64,000 bases of DNA from CAWBQO01 sp963790965 (GTDB lineage: Bacteria > Bacteroidota > Rhodothermia > Rhodothermales > DASSAV01): NCBI GenBank assembly GCA_963790965.1, contig CAWBQO010000001.1, positions 531,280 through 595,279 of the forward strand, given 5' to 3'. This document shows positions 9,638-17,261 of the stretch, in pieces. Position 1 is the stretch's first letter. Every line of letters starts with the position of its first letter. The position numbers were made by a program, and so were the translations under genes. Below the pieces are notes generated by a model, which worked only from the letters and a program-made list of their open reading frames with translations, searched no databases and was not told where the DNA came from.

Positions 9638-10687
9638 ATGAACAAAGCAGCGTCAAGGGCGCGGATACCGCTACTTGCAGCCGTCGTTGTGCTGCTACTG
9701 CCCTGTGTGAAGCCGGTGGCGGCCCAGAAGGTCGGTAGCACGTCCATGCAGTTCCTCAAGGTGCTGCCCTCGGCGCGCGCAGCGGCGCTGGGCGAGGCGT
9801 ACAGCTCCTGGGCCACCGGCGCAGAGGCCGTGTTTTGGAATCCCGCAGGCGTGGCGCTTACGCAGGGCCAGGAAGTGTCGCTCACATACACCGACTGGCT
9901 CTTCGATGCCCGCCAAGGCGGCGTTTCATACGCGCAGCACCTTCGCAACTGGGGGGCCGTCGGCTTTCAGTTGCAGTATGTGGATTACGGCGAGTTCGTG
10001 GAGACGACGAACGACCGGCCTTATATCAGCGATCCGAACCAGCCCGGCCTGACCGGCCGCACGTTCCGCCCCTTCAGCTACGTCGTCGGCCTGACGTATG
10101 CCCGGAGCCTCACGGACCGTTTTGCGCTGGGGATTGGCGCCAAGTACGCGCACGAATCCCTTTTCGACGGCAACGACGTGAACGCGCAGGTCCGGCAAGG
10201 CATCTACGAGGACGTGGGCACCCAGGCATCCGGGGTCCTGTTCGACCTCGGCATCCGCTATTCCACCGGGTTTCATTCACTGGTTATTGCCTCGGCCGTG
10301 CAGAACTTCGGGCCGGACGTCACATACGCGGTGGAGTCTTACTCCGTGCCGTTGCTCTTCAGGGTCGGCATTGCGGGCGACCTGGTGGGGCCGGACGGCT
10401 TGTTTTTGCAGGGGTACCAGAACAGCCAGCTCCGAGCCGCCTTCGACATTTTCCACCCGAACGACTACGCCCAGCAGATGCACTTCGGGATGGAGTACGA
10501 GATGGCCCACGTCCTTTCGCTTCGCGGGGGCTACAAGTTCTTCTACGACAACGATGGGCTGACCCTCGGGGGCGGCCTGAAGTACGCCTTTGGCGACGTG
10601 GGCTTTGCCATCGATTACAGTTACGGGGCCATGGGGCCTTACCTCACCAATGTGCAGCGTTTCAGCTTGAGAATCGGCCTACAATGA
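9638..10687 (+). CDS. PorV/PorQ-family outer membrane protein
   Basis: This 349-residue protein has a signal peptide ending V-A-A-Q and the family opening G-S-T-S-M-Q-F-L-K with A-R-A-A-A-L-G-E-A, followed by A-V-F-W-N-P-A-G. That combination marks the PorV/PorQ family of FadL-like barrels. PorV shuttles T9SS cargo from the translocon to the attachment complex, and PorQ-type relatives also work with T9SS. Its position 4 bp after a T9SS-tagged gene suggests a dedicated partner for that cargo rather than the cell-wide PorV, but that is inference. The stop overlaps the next start in an ATGA. Confidence 0.82.
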   Translation: MNKAASRARIPLLAAVVVLLLPCVKPVAAQKVGSTSMQFLKVLPSARAAALGEAYSSWATGAEAVFWNPAGVALTQGQEVSLTYTDWLFDARQGGVSYAQHLRNWGAVGFQLQYVDYGEFVETTNDRPYISDPNQPGLTGRTFRPFSYVVGLTYARSLTDRFALGIGAKYAHESLFDGNDVNAQVRQGIYEDVGTQASGVLFDLGIRYSTGFHSLVIASAVQNFGPDVTYAVESYSVPLLFRVGIAGDLVGPDGLFLQGYQNSQLRAAFDIFHPNDYAQQMHFGMEYEMAHVLSLRGGYKFFYDNDGLTLGGGLKYAFGDVGFAIDYSYGAMGPYLTNVQRFSLRIGLQ

Positions 10688-12177
10688 AGTTATTCCATCG
10701 CGGCCGGGCGAGGTGGTTCGTCCGGCTCCTGCCGCTGCTCTTCGCTACGCTCCTCACCGGGCCTGCTCTCGGGCAAGGATATGGCGGTCCGCTGAACGTG
10801 CAGGGCCTCAATGCTCGCAACAACCCCTCCGCCGCTTCGCGCGCCTTCGGAGGCGTAACGTTCGGCACCGGGAGCGACATCGGCCTGATGTTCCTCAACC
10901 CGGCGTCACTGCACGAACTCTCCGGACTTCAGATCTCCGTCGCCGGCGGCCGCCGGTACCAGGACCTGGAGCAGGTGCAGCAGTACGCTCCCGTCCGGTA
11001 TTACCCGAACCTTAGTGTCTTGCTGGATGGGATGACCGGCTCCATTCCGAACATCGACCCGGACCTTATCGGGTTCACGCCGCGCGACTCCGTGCAGCGG
11101 CCCTTCGATAGCATCGGTCCGGATTGGAGCCGTTCGCGCTCATCCAGTAGGCCCTTGCACGCGCTCGTGGCCGCGCCGTTCAGGCTCGGCGGCGTGCGGG
11201 TCGTGGCGGGCCTCGGGGCAGTGCAGTACGCCAACCTCGACCACTTCTACCAGAACAACAACGTCCTCACGCCGGGCGTGCTTTCGACGCGCCCCCTGCC
11301 GACGCTGCGGCCAACCGACGACAATCCGGTGGAAGTGGACTGGCTCCAGTCGAGCCGCTCGCGTGATGGGTCGCTCTACGGCTATGGCGGTGCCCTCTCC
11401 GGCTTCATCGACGGGATTGACCTTGCGCTCGGCGTCAGCGGCCTTTTGCTGCGCGGCTCCACCGATGACCGTGAACAGACCTATCAGCGCGGCCGCCTCA
11501 CGTTCCTCGCCAACGAGTTCCGCGCCGACTCTGTCGTGGGGCACAACACGCGCACGGGCACATCGGACTTTTCCGGTGCGGAGTTCGCCTTTAGCGCCAT
11601 GCTCGTCGGGCGCTACGCCACCATCGGCGGTGTCGTTCGCCCGCCGACGACGTTCACGCGGGAGTACGAGGTAGCGGTCCAGGGCGATAGCTTGGGCGCG
11701 CCGTTCAGCGCGAGCCTGCAGGGGGAAGATCAGTTCAAGATGCCGTGGCGCGGGTCCGTCGGACTGCTCGTGCAGCCGATGGAAAAGCTGCGGATCGGCC
11801 TCGAGTATGAGTTCCGCCCGTATGCGGACGCGGTGCTCACCACGGCGGGAGATACAGAGTCGAATCCATGGCAATCGTCGTCGCTGTTCCGCGTGGGCGC
11901 TCAGTATGAGCTTGCATCGTGGCTCGTGCTGCGCGGCGGCCTGCGCGGCGAGTCCGAGGTGTTCGTTCCGGAAGGAAGCGCGCTGTCCGAGCCGCCGACG
12001 TTCCGCGTCTACTCGGCCGGGTTCGGGCTCAATCACTCCGGCTTTAGCTGGAATGTGGCCTATGAATACGCCAACATGAAGTATCAGGACGTGTGGTCCG
12101 CAGCGCTCAGCCGGAACGATGACGTGCAGCACGTAATCACGACCAGTCTGTCGTGGACGCTCCCGGTGGCCCCTTAG
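10684..12177 (+). CDS. Outer membrane beta-barrel protein, FadL/OmpP1-like
   Basis: The 497-residue protein starts at ATG 10684, overlapping the PorV-like stop by 4 bp (ATGA), so translation is probably coupled. A signal peptide ends A-L-G-Q. The following F-G-G-V-T-F-G-T-G-S-D-I-G and M-F-L-N-P-A-S-L-H-E-L-S-G resemble the N-terminal segment of FadL-type transporters and of the preceding gene. The rest alternates amphipathic strands, as in an outer-membrane barrel. Nothing shows the substrate. It completes a four-gene block of receptor, secreted protein, PorV-like protein and barrel. Confidence 0.72.
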   Translation: MKLFHRGRARWFVRLLPLLFATLLTGPALGQGYGGPLNVQGLNARNNPSAASRAFGGVTFGTGSDIGLMFLNPASLHELSGLQISVAGGRRYQDLEQVQQYAPVRYYPNLSVLLDGMTGSIPNIDPDLIGFTPRDSVQRPFDSIGPDWSRSRSSSRPLHALVAAPFRLGGVRVVAGLGAVQYANLDHFYQNNNVLTPGVLSTRPLPTLRPTDDNPVEVDWLQSSRSRDGSLYGYGGALSGFIDGIDLALGVSGLLLRGSTDDREQTYQRGRLTFLANEFRADSVVGHNTRTGTSDFSGAEFAFSAMLVGRYATIGGVVRPPTTFTREYEVAVQGDSLGAPFSASLQGEDQFKMPWRGSVGLLVQPMEKLRIGLEYEFRPYADAVLTTAGDTESNPWQSSSLFRVGAQYELASWLVLRGGLRGESEVFVPEGSALSEPPTFRVYSAGFGLNHSGFSWNVAYEYANMKYQDVWSAALSRNDDVQHVITTSLSWTLPVAP

Positions 12178-12237
12178 CGGATCGCAGCGGCGGGCTTTCG
12201 CCAGGCAACTTTAATCAACCAAACAGAGAGGATGATC

Positions 12238-13803
12238 ATGAGAGGACAAGCTACAAGACTCATCGCGATGTGCGCCCTCGCTCTTATCGTCGCGCCGGCC
12301 TTTGGGCAGACGCAGGGCGATTTTCGCACGAGGGCCAGCGGGGACTGGAGCAAGGCCCAGATCTGGCAGACGTACAACGGCGCGTCCTGGGTCAATACCG
12401 CCACCGCGCCGACCGGCACGGAAACGATCACGGTGCAGAGCACGGATTCCGTCTTCATCGACACCGAGCGCACGCTTACGGGACACCTGATCAATCAGGG
12501 GATCGTCGAAAGCGACAGCATGCTCACCATCGGCCTGGGCGGGACGTACGAGCACGCGCGGGATGCGGGCAGCATTCCGTTCGTCATCTGGGCGGAAGGG
12601 TCCACGCTGCTGCTCACCGGCGTCGTGAGCACGGCACCGGAGAACCGCGATCAGGACTACTTCAACATCACGATCAACACGCCCGATCAGCTCTCGAACC
12701 TGAATTTCGGATTGAACAACAACACGGTTGGCGGCGACATTCGCGTGATCAGCACGGGAGCCGCGCGGTGGTATCTCACGTCGGCCGTGGCGAACGAAGG
12801 CTCAACGGTAACGCTGCTTGGCGACGTTGTGGTTGAGGGTGGGCAGCTGGCGACCCAGGGCACCAGTGCCGCGCTGACCACCTTCGTGGTGGACCATTAT
12901 GGCGACATCATAGTGACCGGGGGCAACTTCTCCATCAGCCGCGGCTCGCAGGGCCTCGGCACGACGACGTGGAACCTGCACGAGGGCAACTTCTCGATGT
13001 CCAATGCGACCACGCAGAACTCCACCGTCACGCCCGGCGGCGCGCGCTTCGTCTTTATGAAAGAAGACGGCGTTCAGATGCTCACCCTTGGGGAGGGCAA
13101 CAAGCTCAGCGCACTTCCGATAGAAGTGGCCGCAGGAACAACCCTCGACGTTGGCGCGGCCGTGTTCACCGGCAGCGGCGACTTTGTGGTTCGGGAGAAT
13201 GCCACGCTCGCGACCGCAAATGTTGGCGGCATCTCGGGCCTCTTCGACGCGCTTTACACGGGAGCCGACACGCTCGCCGTAAACTCAAGCTACGTCTTCA
13301 ACGGCACCGAAGCGCAGGTTACGAGCGCCGGGATGCCCGCGACGGTCATGAACCTGACGATCAACAACCCGGCAGGGGTCACGCTCTCGCAGGAGACGAC
13401 GATCAACGGCGAGCTTCGCCTGATGGCTGGCGTCTTCGACAATACCGTTCCCTTTACGCTCGGCCCAGGGGGCAGCGTCGTCTATGATGGCGGCAGTCTC
13501 CTGGTCAGCACGCCCAATGAAGAGGCAAAGGAGGTGCCGCAGGCGCTGGTCCTCGGGCAAAACTACCCGAACCCGTTCCGCGGGAGCACCGTGATCGGGT
13601 ACGGCTTGCCGAGTTCTTCGGAAGTGTCCGTCCGCGTCTTCAACTTGCTTGGGCAGGAGGTGCGCCGCGTTTCGCTTGGCCGTCAGGCGGCCGGTATGCA
13701 CGAATATGCCCTCAGCGCCGATGGCCTGAGCGCGGGGCTGTACATCTACCGCCTCGAAGCAGGACAGGTATCGTCGACGAAGCGGATGGTTGTGCTTCAC
13801 TGA
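12238..13803 (+). CDS. Repeat-rich beta-helix-like surface protein with T9SS type A sorting domain (one module)
   Basis: This 521-residue protein is predicted to be exported and sorted by T9SS. ATG 12238 is preferred over 12232 because GAGAGG (12226-12231) then lies 6 bp upstream. After the signal (A-P-A-F-G-Q) comes a G-D-W-S-K-A-Q-I-W-Q-T-Y segment, then a module with Y-E-H-A-R-D-A-G-S-I-P, W-A-E-G-S-T, D-Q-D-Y-F-N-I and H-Y-G-D-I-I-V-T-G-G-N-F. A second half has Y-V-F-N-G-T-E-A-Q and I-N-N-P-A-G-V-T-L-S. The C-terminus has N-Y-P-N-P-F and an L-L-G-Q-E-V strand. Similar modules are common in Bacteroidota surface proteins but have no assigned function that I know of. It closely resembles the next gene, which carries three modules. 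Confidence 0.78.
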   Translation: MRGQATRLIAMCALALIVAPAFGQTQGDFRTRASGDWSKAQIWQTYNGASWVNTATAPTGTETITVQSTDSVFIDTERTLTGHLINQGIVESDSMLTIGLGGTYEHARDAGSIPFVIWAEGSTLLLTGVVSTAPENRDQDYFNITINTPDQLSNLNFGLNNNTVGGDIRVISTGAARWYLTSAVANEGSTVTLLGDVVVEGGQLATQGTSAALTTFVVDHYGDIIVTGGNFSISRGSQGLGTTTWNLHEGNFSMSNATTQNSTVTPGGARFVFMKEDGVQMLTLGEGNKLSALPIEVAAGTTLDVGAAVFTGSGDFVVRENATLATANVGGISGLFDALYTGADTLAVNSSYVFNGTEAQVTSAGMPATVMNLTINNPAGVTLSQETTINGELRLMAGVFDNTVPFTLGPGGSVVYDGGSLLVSTPNEEAKEVPQALVLGQNYPNPFRGSTVIGYGLPSSSEVSVRVFNLLGQEVRRVSLGRQAAGMHEYALSADGLSAGLYIYRLEAGQVSSTKRMVVLH

Positions 13804-13829
13804 TTCGACACCCACGAGGCTAAGTCGCT

Positions 13830-13861
13830 GCCGGTGCCCTTCCGCTTGCGGGGGCACCGGC
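13830..13861 (+). terminator. GC-rich hairpin between the two repeat-protein genes
   Basis: GCCGGTGCCC (13830-13839) pairs perfectly with GGGCACCGGC (13852-13861), and the loop can extend the stem through CCGC/GCGG. No T-run follows, so it may be a weak terminator, a processing site, or an mRNA-stabilising hairpin that sets different levels for the two paralogous proteins. Confidence 0.5.
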
Positions 13862-13904
13862 GGCCCGAGCCTCTTTCTGACCTTTACACCCCACGGGATC
13901 TATT

Positions 13905-16900
13905 ATGAACGCAAAACTTGCTACAACTGCAGGGATGCTCCTCGCCGGACTGCTCTTTTCCGCAAGCGCGCAGGCGCAGGAGATGGGCGACTACCGCTCC
14001 GCAGCCGTCGGCGAATGGAGCGCCGCCGCCACCTGGCAGACCTGGGACGGCTCCGCGTGGACCGCCGCAACGACCGCTCCCACCGGTGCGGAAATGATTA
14101 CAATCGCAGGCACCGACACCGTTACGGTGGATGTGGCTGTCGTGATCACGGACACCGTCATGGTCTCCGAGACCGGTCGGCTGGCCGTTGAAGAGGGGAC
14201 GCTGGAGTTTGCTTCCGGAGGCGTATACAACCACGCGCGGGACGCCGGCGATGTGCCCGAGGCTCTCTGGAGCGAAGGATCGACCTTTCTTCTGACGGGC
14301 ACCGTTCAGGACGCGCCCGGCGACCGCAGTCAGAACTTCTACAACGTCACGCTCGATACGCCGAATCTCGCGCGCAACCGCGACCTCGGCTGGGACAACG
14401 TTACCATCGGCGGCGACGTGACCCTGCTCAACTCGAACAACTCCCGCTGGCAACTCAGTTCGACCGCCGCAAACGACACGGCTGCGTTCGCCATCATGGG
14501 CGATGTCGTGGTTGAAAATGGGCAGTTCGCCGTCCAGGGAACGGGCACGGCATACACGACCTTTATCGTCAACCATTACGGCGACATTCGCGTGACGGGC
14601 GGCAACTTCTCCATTGCGCGCGGCTCGCAGGGCAGCGGTACCGGCACGACAACCTGGTACCTGCATGGCGGCGACTTTATCGCGTCCGATGCAAAGACGC
14701 AGAACTCCAACCCGGTGGAGGGCAACGCCAAGTTCGTTTTCGACGGAGATGGGACGCAGCTGCTTTCCTTTACAAACGTCGAATACGGGGGCGGGAGTAT
14801 TGACTTTGCCGTTTCCGCGGCCACGACGCTGGAAGTCGCCGACGGCTTCAGCCTGGACGGACTGTTCGTAAATGAAGGGACCGTTACCCCGCTGGGATCC
14901 TTCACGGTGCTCGACGGGGCAGTTTACGAGCACGCGCGCAACGGCGGCACGGTGCCGAGCGCCACGTGGATGCAAGGCTCGACCGCGCTCTTTACCGGCA
15001 TCACGACCACGACACCCGACAATCGCGGGCAGGACTACTACAACCTGACCCTCAACACGCCGGGCCTCACTTCAAACAAGGATTTGGGCCTGGCGGGCCA
15101 CACCATCTCGGGTGACCTCAGCGTCCTCGCGTCCGGCAGTTCACGCTGGCGGCTCGTCGGCGGCGAGTCGGACACGGTCGCGATCAGGGGAGACGTAATT
15201 GTGCGCGGCGCGTCGCTCGAGACACAGGGCACGAGCAGCGCCACGAACGTAGTTATTGAGCACTATGGCAACATCGACGTAGACGGCGGCAACTTCTCCA
15301 TCGCGCGCGGCTCTCAGGACGGTACCGGCACGACGAAGTGGTACCTCTATAAGGGCGACTTTATGATGGCCAACGCCCGGACGCAGAACTCCAATGCGAC
15401 CGGCTCCTGGTTCGTCTTCGCGGCTGACTCGGTGCAGCATCTCGTTCTCGGCGACGGCAACACGATCGACAATCTCGCCATCGAAGTCTCCGACTCAACG
15501 ACGCTCGATCTCGGAAAGAGCGTCATCCCCGGCAACGGCATCTTCGTGTTGCAGGACGGCGGCACGCTCGTGACCTCGCACACCGGCGGCATCATGGGCA
15601 ACATCCAGACGACCGGCAACGTCATGCTCGGCACGATGGGGCGCTACGTCTATAATGGCACGGAAGCGCAGGACCTCGGCGTCTTCCCCGACTCCGCGCT
15701 CGCGCTCACGGTGGCGAACCTCGCCGGCGTTGCCACGGCGGACACCAACTTCGTCGCCACGCTCATCGTAGATGAAGGCGCGACCTTGCGCGTCGATTCC
15801 ACCGGCTCCCTCACGGCGAACGGCGGCGTCATCTCCGGCACCGTCGTAAACAAAGGCGAACTCATGGCCGAAACAACGCTCGGCTTCATGGGCACGTCCG
15901 TCTACGAACACGCCCGTGACGGAGGCAGCATTCCGTCCGGCGTGTGGTCTGAAGGATCCACCGCGATCCTGACGGGCATCAAGAGCACGGCACCGGACAA
16001 CAGGGCGCAGGACTATTACAACCTCGTGTTCAACACGCCCGAGCAGCTTTCCAACCTGAACATGGGCTTCGATGGGCAGACCATCAGCGGCGACGTTCGG
16101 GTCGTGAACACAGGCGCGGCGAGGTGGTACCTCATGTCCGTCCCGGCACAGGACACGGCCAACGTGACCATTCTCGGGGACGTGATTGTAGAGGACGGGC
16201 AGTTTGCGCCGCAAGGCACGGGCAATGCGATGACGAGCTTCGTTGTGGACCATTACGGGGACGTGGTGGTGACCGGTGGTAACTTCTCTATCGCGCGCGG
16301 CTCGCAGGGCAGCGGCAGCGGCTCGACCCGCTGGGTCTTGCACAGAGGAGATTTCTCGCTCTCCAATGCGAGGACGCAGAACTCGAACGGCGCGGGGGCG
16401 TGGTTCGTCTTCGCCGCGGATTCCGTGCAGCACCTCACGCTCGGCGAGGGCAACACGCTTGACAACCTCCCCGTAGAGGTGCTCGGTGGGGCCACGCTCG
16501 ACATGGGAACGAGCGTGCTTACCGGATCCGGCCTGTTCACGCTCAACGAGGGTGCCATGCTTGCGACGGCGCTCCCGGGCGGCGTCGCCGGTGCGGTCCA
16601 GACGACCGGCACCGTGCTGCTCGGTGAGGGCGCGGGCTATGTCTTCAACGGAACGGAAGCGCAGGTCACAAGCACGGCCCTGCCGATGATGGTAGCCCAG
16701 CTCGTGATTGACAATGAGGCCGGCGTAAAGCTCTCACAGCCAACGTTCGTAACGGATGTCGTGCGGCTCCTCGCAGGGCAGTTCGACAACACGATCCCGT
16801 TCACGCTTGGAGAGGGAGCGAAGATTACGTCGGAGGGCGGCACGCTGCTCATCGCCGTGGCGAGCGAAGAGCTTGCAGACGTTCCGACCTCCTTCGAGTT

Positions 16901-17150
16901 GTACCAGAACTACCCGAACCCATTCGCTTCCACGTCCACCATCCCGTATGATGTGAGCGCGGCGGCGCAGGTCTCGATCACGCTTTACGACGTGACGGGC
17001 CGCGAAGTGATGGTGCTTCTCGACGAGCAGCGCGCGCCGGGGCGTTACAGGGTCGACCTAAATCCCGTCTCGCTTCCGAGCGGACTGTACTTCTACCGCC
17101 TGCAAGCCGGCGACTGGAGCGAAACAAGAAAGCTGCACGTCGTCCGGTAA
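13905..17150 (+). CDS. Three-module repeat surface protein with T9SS type A sorting domain
   Basis: This 1,081-residue protein has a signal peptide (ends A-Q-A-Q) and the same N-terminal W-S-A-A-A-T-W-Q-T-W segment as the preceding gene. Three copies follow of a module marked by Y-x-H-A-R-(D/N)-x-G, beginning at residues 108, 341 and 667. Each continues with W-x-(E/Q)-G-S-T, an R-x-Q-(D/N) pair, a G-G-N-F-S-I-A-R-G-S-Q box and T-Q-N-S-N. The second and third copies also carry the longer tail with Y-N-G-T-E-A-Q or F-N-G-T-E-A-Q; the first lacks it. The end has N-Y-P-N-P-F and a typical T9SS CTD. The gene probably grew by tandem duplication from the 12238 gene or a shared ancestor. Lying inside a pectin locus, it could bind pectin or form a surface layer; function is unknown. 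Confidence 0.78.
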   Translation: MNAKLATTAGMLLAGLLFSASAQAQEMGDYRSAAVGEWSAAATWQTWDGSAWTAATTAPTGAEMITIAGTDTVTVDVAVVITDTVMVSETGRLAVEEGTLEFASGGVYNHARDAGDVPEALWSEGSTFLLTGTVQDAPGDRSQNFYNVTLDTPNLARNRDLGWDNVTIGGDVTLLNSNNSRWQLSSTAANDTAAFAIMGDVVVENGQFAVQGTGTAYTTFIVNHYGDIRVTGGNFSIARGSQGSGTGTTTWYLHGGDFIASDAKTQNSNPVEGNAKFVFDGDGTQLLSFTNVEYGGGSIDFAVSAATTLEVADGFSLDGLFVNEGTVTPLGSFTVLDGAVYEHARNGGTVPSATWMQGSTALFTGITTTTPDNRGQDYYNLTLNTPGLTSNKDLGLAGHTISGDLSVLASGSSRWRLVGGESDTVAIRGDVIVRGASLETQGTSSATNVVIEHYGNIDVDGGNFSIARGSQDGTGTTKWYLYKGDFMMANARTQNSNATGSWFVFAADSVQHLVLGDGNTIDNLAIEVSDSTTLDLGKSVIPGNGIFVLQDGGTLVTSHTGGIMGNIQTTGNVMLGTMGRYVYNGTEAQDLGVFPDSALALTVANLAGVATADTNFVATLIVDEGATLRVDSTGSLTANGGVISGTVVNKGELMAETTLGFMGTSVYEHARDGGSIPSGVWSEGSTAILTGIKSTAPDNRAQDYYNLVFNTPEQLSNLNMGFDGQTISGDVRVVNTGAARWYLMSVPAQDTANVTILGDVIVEDGQFAPQGTGNAMTSFVVDHYGDVVVTGGNFSIARGSQGSGSGSTRWVLHRGDFSLSNARTQNSNGAGAWFVFAADSVQHLTLGEGNTLDNLPVEVLGGATLDMGTSVLTGSGLFTLNEGAMLATALPGGVAGAVQTTGTVLLGEGAGYVFNGTEAQVTSTALPMMVAQLVIDNEAGVKLSQPTFVTDVVRLLAGQFDNTIPFTLGEGAKITSEGGTLLIAVASEELADVPTSFELYQNYPNPFASTSTIPYDVSAAAQVSITLYDVTGREVMVLLDEQRAPGRYRVDLNPVSLPSGLYFYRLQAGDWSETRKLHVVR
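14226..16640 (+). repeat. Three intragenic copies of a roughly 230-330-codon module
   Basis: Copies begin at about 14226, 14925 and 15903, marked by codons for Tyr-x-His-Ala-Arg, and end before the sorting domain. DNA identity is visible in the stretch coding G-G-N-F-S-I-A-R-G-S-Q at about 14599-14632, 15287-15320 and 16276-16309. A fourth copy is in the preceding gene at about 12549. Spacing differs because only copies two and three have the second half of the module. Confidence 0.7.
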
Positions 17151-17193
17151 CGCCGATCGTTTGCCCCGAAAGGTACGATCATAATGCGTCGAA

Positions 17194-17234
17194 GGGTCGC
17201 CTGCCGCCGTCCGTTGCGGAGCGGCAGGTGACCC
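17194..17234 (+). terminator. 14-bp stem hairpin between the repeat protein and PL9 genes
   Basis: GGGTCGCCTGCCGC (17194-17207) pairs with GCGGCAGGTGACCC (17221-17234) with a single mismatch. It follows the stop at 17150 and precedes the PL9 start by 28 bp. There is no T-run. It is similar in position and style to the hairpin at 13830-13861. Confidence 0.5.
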
Positions 17235-17261
17235 CGAGACCTGTTTCCCTGAGAGATGCTC

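Noticed and set aside
8215..9948. 577-codon minus-strand open frame
   Set aside because: It spans opposite the 745-residue secreted protein and the start of the PorV-like gene. High GC content suppresses stops in the antisense frame; no motif or signal peptide supports it.
4491..12177. SusC/SusD pair
   Set aside because: The receptor has the SusC-like N-terminal domain, but the following protein lacks a lipobox and SusD helical repeats and ends in a T9SS-like domain, so it is not called SusD.
14226..16640. Possible CRISPR or tandem-repeat array in the repeat-protein gene
   Set aside because: The repeats are long, coding, diverged and in frame within one protein; there are no short identical repeats with spacers and no cas genes.
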